Assembly (NCBI GenBank): GCA_963792175.1
Contig: CAWBVG010000020.1
Location: 1-41,810, forward strand
Length of the DNA: 41,810 nt
From: CAWBVG01 sp963792175
Lineage (GTDB): Bacteria; Acidobacteriota; Vicinamibacteria; Vicinamibacterales; CAVVIG01
Direction of reading: 5' to 3'
In this document: piece after piece, positions 35,791 to 41,810 of the stretch
Numbering within the stretch: position 1 is the stretch's first letter
How the letters are laid out: each line of letters opens with the position of its first letter
The notes under the pieces: generated by a model
Database searches by the model: none
What the model saw: the letters and a program-made list of their open reading frames with translations, nothing else
What the model was told of the DNA's origin: nothing
Program-made: the position numbers and the translations under genes

Positions 35791-37344
35791 GTGAAAGCGG
35801 CAGCGAAGACCCCACGAGCTGGCGCTCGTCTCGACACGCGCGGTCTTCGGCAGGTCGCCGACCAGATGTTCTCGCGCGCGTCGGGTGCGCGGCTGCGCGA
35901 AGGCAACCGCGTGCGGCTCCTGAAAGACGCCGCCCAGAACTATCCCGCCTGGCTCGACGCGATCGGTGCCGCGCGGCACACGATTCACTTCGAGATGTAC
36001 ATCATTCACGAGGACGCACAGGGCCGCCTGTTCGCCGACGCCCTGATCGACAAGGCGCGACAGGGCGTTCGCGTCCGGCTGCTCTACGACTGGATGGGCG
36101 GATTCGGGAAGACGTCGCGGGCGTTCTGGAAGCGCTTGAGCGCCGGTGGCGTCGAGGTCCGCTGCTACAACCCCCCGCGCTTCGACAGCCCACTCGGCTG
36201 GGTCAGCCGCGACCATCGCAAGATGATCTCCGTGGACCGCACGATTGCCTTCGTGACCGGACTGTGCGTCGGCCAGATGTGGGTCGGCGATCCAGGGCGG
36301 CATCTGGATCCCTGGCGCGACACCGGCGTCGAAGTGCGCGGTCCGGCGGTCGCCGACATCGAACACGCGTTCGCGGACGCCTGGGCGGCGGCCGGCCGGC
36401 CGCTCGAGGACGACATCGCATCGGCCGAGGCGTCGATGGCTCTTCCTCACGCCGCCGAGGATGACGGGGCCGATGTCGCCGCGATGCGGGTCGTGGCTAC
36501 CGTGCCGAATACCGCGGGCATGTTCCGTGTCGATCAACTGGTCGCTGCGCTGGCGCGCAAGACACTCTGGCTGACCGACGCCTATTACGCCGGGACCACG
36601 CCATACGTGCAGGCGCTGCGGGCCGCCGCCGCTGACGGCGTCGACGTCAGGCTTCTCGTGCCCGGTAGCAGCGATATCGCGCCGCTGCGCCCGCTCTCGC
36701 GAGCCGGGTATCGGCCGCTCCTCGAAGCCGGGATCCGCGTGTTCGAGTGGAACGGATCGATGCTGCACGCCAAGACTGCCGTCGCGGATGGCAAATGGGC
36801 GCGGGTCGGATCGACGAATCTGAACGTGGCCAGCTGGTTGGGAAACCGCGAACTCGACGTGATGATCGAGGAAGAGCCGTTCGTGAGACGGATGGAAGAG
36901 ATGTATCTCACCGATCTGGCCAACGCGACGGAAGTCGTACTGGATGCACGCAACCGCGTGCGCGCGCCTGGTGCTCCGCCTCGCCCGCACAAGGCCGCGG
37001 CGACGAGCAGTGGGGGCCGGGCGGCGGCCGGGGTGATGCGGATTGGCAGCACCGTGTCGGCCGCTGTGAGCAACCGCCGAGTGCTCGAGCCGATTGAAGC
37101 GCACATCGCGATCATCGCGGGTGCGGCGCTCGCGGCGCTCGCCTTCATCGCCTTCACCTATCCCCGCGGCATCGCCTTTCCGCTCGCCACGATCGCCGTC
37201 TGGATGGCGGCCGCGTTGCTAGTCCGCGGACTCAGCCTGCTTCGCGCTCGAACGCGGCAACACCGCGAACGAATTGGTCAGCCGGAGAGCGTGTCCATCC
37301 ACAATCCGCCTGTCCAGCATAAAGGCCCCGAACCCCGAATCTGA
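35791..37344 (+). CDS. Phospholipase D / cardiolipin synthase-like protein with C-terminal membrane helices
   Basis: A 517-residue intact PLD-superfamily protein, starting at GTG 35791 with AGGG just upstream. The two catalytic motifs are SRDHRKMISVDRTIAFVTG (about residue 142) and MLHAKTAVADGKWARVGSTN (about residue 325), each with HxKxxxxD. Other family features are TIHFEMYIIHEDAQGRLFAD and LTDAYYAGTTPYVQALRAAA. These enzymes join or cleave phospholipids; cardiolipin synthases usually carry helices at the N-terminus, but here the N-terminus is soluble and two helices lie near the end (IAIIAGAALAALAFIAFTYP; AFPLATIAVWMAAALLV). It starts 43 bases after the methyltransferase stop and may be co-transcribed with it. 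Confidence 0.9.
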   Translation: MKAAAKTPRAGARLDTRGLRQVADQMFSRASGARLREGNRVRLLKDAAQNYPAWLDAIGAARHTIHFEMYIIHEDAQGRLFADALIDKARQGVRVRLLYDWMGGFGKTSRAFWKRLSAGGVEVRCYNPPRFDSPLGWVSRDHRKMISVDRTIAFVTGLCVGQMWVGDPGRHLDPWRDTGVEVRGPAVADIEHAFADAWAAAGRPLEDDIASAEASMALPHAAEDDGADVAAMRVVATVPNTAGMFRVDQLVAALARKTLWLTDAYYAGTTPYVQALRAAAADGVDVRLLVPGSSDIAPLRPLSRAGYRPLLEAGIRVFEWNGSMLHAKTAVADGKWARVGSTNLNVASWLGNRELDVMIEEEPFVRRMEEMYLTDLANATEVVLDARNRVRAPGAPPRPHKAAATSSGGRAAAGVMRIGSTVSAAVSNRRVLEPIEAHIAIIAGAALAALAFIAFTYPRGIAFPLATIAVWMAAALLVRGLSLLRARTRQHRERIGQPESVSIHNPPVQHKGPEPRI

Positions 37345-37466
37345 CGTTCACCAGCACAGCGTCTGCGATCCGCTGAGCGATTCGCGCCTCGAAGACCGCC
37401 CCGCTTGCCCTGTCCGAATGACCTGCGAGACGTCCCCGCCGGTATCGGCCTTGCTGTTTCCGTTCA

Positions 37467-37482
37467 CGTGATAGCTGTCACA
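37467..37482. promoter_or_regulatory. CRP/FNR-type operator candidate
   Basis: CGTGA-TAGCTG-TCACA matches the CRP palindrome TGTGA-N6-TCACA at nine of ten positions. It lies in the 276-base space (37345-37620) upstream of the aspA region, a gene under CRP/FNR control in enterobacteria. The responsible regulator in this organism is not in the window. Confidence 0.4.
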
Positions 37483-37542
37483 TCGGTTGCCGGGCAATGG
37501 ATACCCAGTTAACACGTTCAGCCGTGGATGTCGTCGCCACGT

Positions 37543-37578
37543 ACCGTGATCCCTCACCGGGTTTGGTGATGTCACGGT
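37543..37578. promoter_or_regulatory. Long inverted repeat upstream of the aspartase region
   Basis: ACCGTGAtccCTCACC and GGTGAtgTCACGGT face each other across six bases; the outer seven and inner five pairs are perfect. It could be an RNA hairpin in the leader or a binding site. No U tract follows. Confidence 0.4.
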
Positions 37579-37620
37579 GGCGCCGTCGCCGCTGGAATCG
37601 AATGGAACAGGAAGGCAATC

Positions 37621-37762
37621 ATGTCTCGCACTCGGAACGGAACAGCACACGCGGCGCTACATCCTCGAAATTGCGACCCTCGTCGTTGTTCTCGGCTGCT
37701 GGATGGTCATGCGCACCTCGCGACACGGCGCCTGCGACAGACGCGGCCGATGCGGACGCTGA
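37621..37762 (+). CDS. Possible small single-helix membrane protein, frameshifted
   Basis: ATG 37621 has a good ribosome-binding site (GGAAGG five bases before). The first codons give MSRTRNGT; after a one-base shift near 37645 the sequence becomes RRYILEIATLVVVLGCWMVM, a clear membrane helix, then RTSRHGACDRRGRCGR and TGA at 37760-37762. This would be a ~46-residue protein just before aspA. No family recognised, and the reading depends on the frameshift being an error, so it is tentative. Confidence 0.3.
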
Positions 37763-37779
37763 CGCAGAACGCGCAGGAC

Positions 37780-39275
37780 ATGCCGGTGAAGACGACTGGA
37801 CAGACGCGAACCGACACCGGGCAGACGCGAACCGAAAAGGATCTCCTGGGAGAAAAGCAGATTCCGGCGGATGCCTACTACGGCGTGCAGACGGCCCGGG
37901 CACTCGAGAATTTCCAGATCTCGGGAATTCCGATCAATCACTACCCCGGATTCGTCGAAGCCTGGGCCATCGTGAAGCTTGCCGCGGCGCAGGCGAACAC
38001 CGACGTCGGTGCGATGAACAAGGAAAAGCTGGCGGCCATCGAGCAGGCCACGCAAGCCGTGCGTAACGGCGAATACCACGATCAGTTTCTGGTCGACTGG
38101 TACCAGGGCGGCGCCGGCACGTCCACCAACATGAACGCCAACGAAGTGCTGGCCAACATCGCCCTGGAAAAGACCGGGCACCAGAAAGGCGAGTACCTCG
38201 ATCGTCGAGCCGCACGACGACTTGAACATGTCGCAATCGACGAACGACTCGTACCCGACGGCCATCAAGGTGGCTCTCGTCCTGCGAAACGATAAGTTGG
38301 TCGCAGAGCTTCAGATGCTGTCCGACTCGTTTCGCGCGAAAGGCAACGAGTACATGGACATGGTGAAGATGGGACGCACCGAGCTTCAGGATGCCGTGCC
38401 CATGACCGTCGGACAGGAATTCCACGCCTTCGCGGCTTCACTGGACAGTGAGATCGCGGTGCTGCGAGAGGCCGAGAAGCAGCTGTACGCCGTCAACATG
38501 GGCGCCACGGCAATCGGGACGGGATCAACGTCCCCAAGGGCTACGCCGAGAAATGCGCCAAGCACCTCGCCACGCTGACGGGCAAGCCCTTCGTGCCGGC
38601 GTCGGACATGCTGGCGGCCACCTGGGATCAGCAGGGCTTCGTGGCGTATTCGGCCGCGCTGAACAGTGTCGCGGTGAAGCTGTCGAAGATTGCCAGCGAC
38701 TTGATTCTGCTCACCTCGGGTCCGCGTGCGGGCCTCGCCGAGATCAATCTGCCGGCGCTGCAGCCAGGCTCGTCGATCATGCCGGGCAAAGTGAATCCGG
38801 TGATTCCCGAACTCGTCAACCTCGTCGCCTTCCGGGTGATGGGCAACAACTACACCGTCGCGCTTGCGGCGCATTCGGGGCAGCTGCAGCTCAATGCCTA
38901 CGAACCTGTCGAGGGGCTGGCGATGATTGAGTCGCAGCATCTGCTTTACAACACGTCACGAGCCTTTCGAACGAAGTGCGTGGACGGCATCACCGTCAAC
39001 AAGAAGGTGCTGGACGCACTACATGGACACGACCGTCGGAATCGTGACGGCGCTCAATCCGGTGCTCGGATACGAGAAGACATCGGAGCTGGCGGCCGAG
39101 GCCTACAAGAGCGGGAAGGGCGTGCTTGAAATCATCCGGGAGCAACACCTGCTCACCGAGCAACAGATTGCTGACGTGCTCGACCCGGCGAAAGCTGACA
39201 AATCTCGACAAGAGCGCGTACCGCGACAAGGGCGCAAACCGCGACAAGAACGCGGACCAACGGAAGTCGAAGTAG
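37780..39275 (+). CDS. aspA: Aspartate ammonia-lyase, frameshifted
   Basis: Converts L-aspartate to fumarate and ammonia in the cytoplasm as a homotetramer. The start chosen is ATG 37780 (MPVKTTGQTRTDTGQTRTEK), with an in-frame alternative at 37750. The family begins at DLLGEKQIPADAYYGVQTAR; further motifs are YQGGAGTSTNMNANEVLANI, MSQSTNDSYPTAIKVALVL, KMGRTELQDAVPMTVGQEF, the signature PGSSIMPGKVNPVIPELVNL and QLQLNAYEPVEGLAMIES. Breaks lie near 38205, 38520, 39020 and 39195; read across them, the protein ends in a charged, repetitive tail (NLDKSAYRDKGANRDKNADQ) before TAG at 39273. About 498 codons against ~475 usually; the excess lies in both tails. It pairs with the asparaginase 15 bases downstream. 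Confidence 0.92.
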
Positions 39276-39290
39276 ACGGGAGTGTGGACC

Positions 39291-40370
39291 ATGAAGTCAT
39301 CTTTTCAAAGACTCAGGTTGCGCTGGCGGTTTGCGGACTGATTGCCATTGCGCAGCCCATCGCAGCGCAAACGAAAAAGCCGAACATCGTGATCCTGGCG
39401 ACCGGCGGCACGATCGCAGGCGCGGCGGCTTCTGGTACGCAGGCCGGCTACCAATCCGGCGCCGTGACCATCGACGCGATGGTCGCTGCGGTTCCTGGAA
39501 TCTACCGACCTCGCCAACATCAAAGGCGAGCAGATCTCGAACGTCGGCTCGCAGGATATCAGCTTCGACATCATGCTCAAGCTCGCGAAGCGCATCAACG
39601 AACTCGCACCGTCGAGCAATGTGGATGGCATCGTGATCACCCACGGGACCGACACGATGGAGGAGACGGCATTCTTCCTCAACCTCACGGCGAAGACCGA
39701 CAAACCGATCGTGATGGTGGGATCGATGCGTCCCTCGACTGCGGTCAGCGCCGACGGTCCGCTGAATCTGTACAACGCGGTGGCGGTGGCCGCTGATCCC
39801 AAAGCCGCCGGACGCGGCGTGCTCGTCGTGATGAACGACTGGATTCACGGCGCGCATTCGCTGACGAAAACCAGCACGACCGCGCTGCAGACCTTCATGT
39901 CTCCAGTGCGCGGCCTCGTTGGCGTGACGGCGTACGGGAAGAACGACTTCTTCTCGTCGCCGTCATGGAAGCACACGACGCAGACCGAGTTCGACATCAG
40001 CGGGGTCACCCAGCTCCCGCGCGTGGACATCATCTTCGCGGTCGGCCGACATGTCGCCGGATTTGATTGACTGCGCGGTGACGAACGGCGCCAAGGGCAT
40101 CGTGATCGCGGGCGTTGGAAACGGCAACATGAACAAGGCCTCGGTCGACCGCGGCGGCTCATGCGGTGAAGAAGGGCGTGGTGGTCGTGCGGAGCTCGCG
40201 CGTGCCGACGGGTATGGTCGGCCGAAACGTCGAGCTCGACGATGACAAACTCGGCTTCATCGCGTCGGACGAACTGAACCCGCAGAAGGCGCGGATACTC
40301 CTGGCGCTGGCACTGCTGAAGCCTCAGCGGAGCCCGAAGGAACTGCAGGCGCTGTTCGAGCACCTACTGA
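39291..40370 (+). CDS. ansB: Type II (periplasmic) L-asparaginase, frameshifted
   Basis: Hydrolyses asparagine to aspartate and ammonia; the aspartate can then enter the aspartase made by the gene just upstream. ATG 39291 starts MKSSFQ; after a break near 39315 the signal peptide continues (VALAVCGLIAIAQPIAAQ) and the mature protein begins TKKPNIVILATGGTIAG, holding the first catalytic Thr. The second motif is DGIVITHGTDTMEETAFFL. Other family segments are KPIVMVGSMRPSTAVSADGP, RGVLVVMNDWIHGAHSLTKT, KGIVIAGVGNGNM, VVVVRSSRVPTGMVGRN and ASDELNPQKARILLALAL. Further breaks near 39502, 40050, 40155 and 40363. About 360 codons. The end is taken as the TGA at 40368, giving LFEHY. Confidence 0.9.
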
Positions 40371-40401
40371 CGCGATCGTGTCGTTGCGAACGGGAAGGTC
40401 C

Positions 40402-41732
40402 ATGTTGAAGCAAGCGGCAATTGTCGGCGTGCTGTTGCTGCTTGCACTCATCGCGCACCCCAGAACCGCGGTGGCCCAGCAGGCGCCGGCGACCCAGTCA
40501 ACGGCCAGCCTGCCGGGCCGCAAGGTGCGGCTCAAGCTGCCGCGCCCGAGACGCTCGACAATGAACTCCAGGCCGGCGACGAAGAACTCGCAACGCCCAA
40601 GAAGGACTTGGTCAAATGGAACCACTACGAGGGAGATTTCTTCACGATCCGCGCGGGAGCGCGGCTTCCTGGACGAGTTCTCGGCCTACTCACAGGATGA
40701 GGCCAGCAAGGAACAATTCCAGCTATTTCCCGAAGCCAAGGTCAGGGATGCCAGGTTCCTGTTCAAAGGCGCGTTTCAAGTTCGAGCGCCACCCTATGAC
40801 CTGGAGCTCCGGCATCATGTACGACACCCCGACCGAGAGATTTCTCGTGCGTGAAACAGGGGTCATGTTTACCGTTCCGGAAATATCGGGGTACATCTTG
40901 GTCGGACGCACGAAAGGAAGGTATTTCTCTGAACAAGATCATGGTCGGCTACGCCGGGTGGACCATGGAACGAACGCCGATCAGCGATGCGACCATTCCG
41001 ATTCTGGCCGACGGCATCAAGTGGATAGGCTATGCACCGGAAAAACATCTCGTGTGGAATCTGGGGGCCTTTGCGGACACATTGTCTGAAGGCCAGACGT
41101 TCTCGACCTACAGCCAGTCAGTTCGTCGGCCGGATCGCGTGGCTGCCGATTGAGAACGAGACAACCGTTCTCCACCTGGGTGTCGCCACGCGGTACGGCA
41201 AGCCCCTCGACGGCATGCTGCAGCTTCGTTCAAGGCCCGAGGCATTTGAGGCTCCGTACTTTATCGACACCGGAAAATTTCCAGCCAAGAGCACCAGACA
41301 ACTCCAGTTGAGGCCTACTACCGTCCTCGATCGTTCCTCGTCGGGAGCGAGTATTTCATGCAGGCGGTCAATTCTCCGGAGGAGGGCAATCCGTTCTTTC
41401 AGCGGTGGGAAGGTCGTCATGACCTGGCTGCCCACCGGCGAGATCCGGCCGTACAACACCATCGGCGGGTTCTTCGATCGGGATCTCTCCATCGCGGCCG
41501 GTTTTTCAGGGAGGACCCGGAGCGTGGGAGTTGGTGGCGAACTTTTCCTACGCCAACTTGAACAGCGGGCCGATACAAGGCGGGAAGTTCTGGAGATTCA
41601 CGCCGATGGTGAACTGGTATCTCTCGGACAACATCCGGCTCGAGTTCACGTATGGCTATCGGTTCGCTGAATCGCTTCGGCCTCGTTGGCGACGACGCAG
41701 TTCTTTCAGACCGGCTTCAGCTGCAGCTGTGA
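40402..41732 (+). CDS. OprP/OprO-like phosphate-selective-type porin, frameshifted
   Basis: An outer-membrane porin-like barrel. ATG 40402 has GGGAAGG upstream and starts MLKQAAIVGVLLLLALIAHP, a signal peptide ending at AVAQQAPA. Reading across breaks gives KWNHYEGDFFTIRAGAG, GFLDEFSAYSQDEASKEQFQ, VRDARFLFKGAF, GIMYDTPTERFLVRETGVMF, SGYILVGRTKEGISLNKIMV, TVLHLGVATRYGKPLDGMLQ and WLPTGEIRPYNTIGGFF, and the usual last strand with TTQFFQTRLQLQL before TGA at 41730. These segments fit the phosphate-selective porin O/P family. About 443 codons, with roughly ten breaks. It follows the asparaginase by 31 bases and may admit its substrate or an anion; specificity cannot be read from the sequence. Confidence 0.82.
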
Positions 41733-41775
41733 TCAACCCCTCCCGGACTCGGCATCAGCTTCCGGACAAAAAAAT

Positions 41776-41802
41776 AGCCGGTCGTGGTGACCGGCTGTTT
41801 TT
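41776..41802 (+). terminator. Rho-independent terminator
   Basis: AGCCGGTC, loop GTGGT, GACCGGCT, then GTTTTT. The eight-base stem is perfect and GC-rich. It lies 43 bases after the porin stop and probably ends the aspA-asparaginase-porin transcript. An A-run on the other side would also let it work for leftward transcripts. Confidence 0.9.
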
Positions 41803-41810
41803 GGTGAAAA

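Noticed and set aside
37441..37454. GGTATCGGCCTTGC as a sigma54 promoter for the aspA region
   Set aside because: Spacing fits, but the -24 box has only the GG and no other sigma54 signal is near; it is plausible by chance in GC-rich DNA.
1..41810. Exosortase, PrsK histidine kinase or PrsR response regulator
   Set aside because: No multi-helix protein with exosortase Cys/Arg/His motifs and no receiver domain could be found on either strand.
1..41810. CRISPR arrays, tRNA or rRNA genes, insertion sequences
   Set aside because: No regularly spaced direct repeats, no cloverleaf or rRNA-like stretches and no transposase motifs were seen by eye; a tool search could still find a short tRNA.

Overview
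The window is GC-rich, densely coding chromosome from a Gram-negative, Tat-proficient, sigma54-using bacterium. The gene mix fits an Acidobacteriota member, most likely Vicinamibacteria-like: a PEP-CTERM/XrtA-type exopolysaccharide locus, DUF1592 and DUF1552 proteins beside a secreted ankyrin protein, a PQQ-type sugar dehydrogenase, and sigma54 regulators without receiver domains. The taxonomic placement is inference from gene content. No rRNA, tRNA, CRISPR array, insertion sequence or phage gene was recognised.

Positions 1-11017 hold one leftward gene train. From its promoter end it reads: sigma54 activator, exopolysaccharide export protein, outer-membrane barrel, chain-length determinant, tyrosine autokinase, undecaprenyl-phosphate sugar transferase, polysaccharide deacetylase, FemAB-like acyltransferase, carbamoyltransferase, and the start of a secreted protein that runs off the left edge. 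Several stop and start codons overlap. A good sigma54 -24/-12 element lies upstream of the first gene, so the whole polymer pathway (priming, polymerisation control, export, N-deacetylation, acyl or aminoacyl and carbamoyl decoration) may be one sigma54 transcription unit.

Positions 11000-17850 look like the control and cargo part of the same system: a GAF/degenerate-GGDEF-like sensor with its own sigma54 element, a second activator paralogous to the first, a TPR lipoprotein, and a secreted protein whose PEP-CTERM sorting signal is hidden by indels. Two sigma54-like elements between the last two genes share 18 of 22 bases. No exosortase is visible; it may lie beyond the left edge.

Positions 18046-21183 hold a ParB-domain protein fused to a histidine-kinase-like ATPase module, then a convergent pair made of an outer-membrane barrel and a LolD-like ABC ATPase without a permease. 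Positions 21354-25244 hold a Tat-exported hydrolase and a two-subunit molybdenum hydroxylase. Positions 25380-30662 hold the DUF1592/DUF1552/ankyrin trio. Positions 30720-34856 hold a leftward sugar dehydrogenase, a YCII/DGPF protein and an amidohydrolase. Positions 34935-37344 hold a methyltransferase and a phospholipase D-type protein. Positions 37467-41802 hold an aspartate ammonia-lyase, a periplasmic asparaginase and an OprP-like porin, ending in a strong terminator.

Many genes are broken by single-base frameshifts while their protein families remain readable across the breaks; others in between are perfectly intact. I read most breaks as sequence errors in a draft assembly rather than decay. 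Coordinates of interrupted genes therefore span several reading frames.
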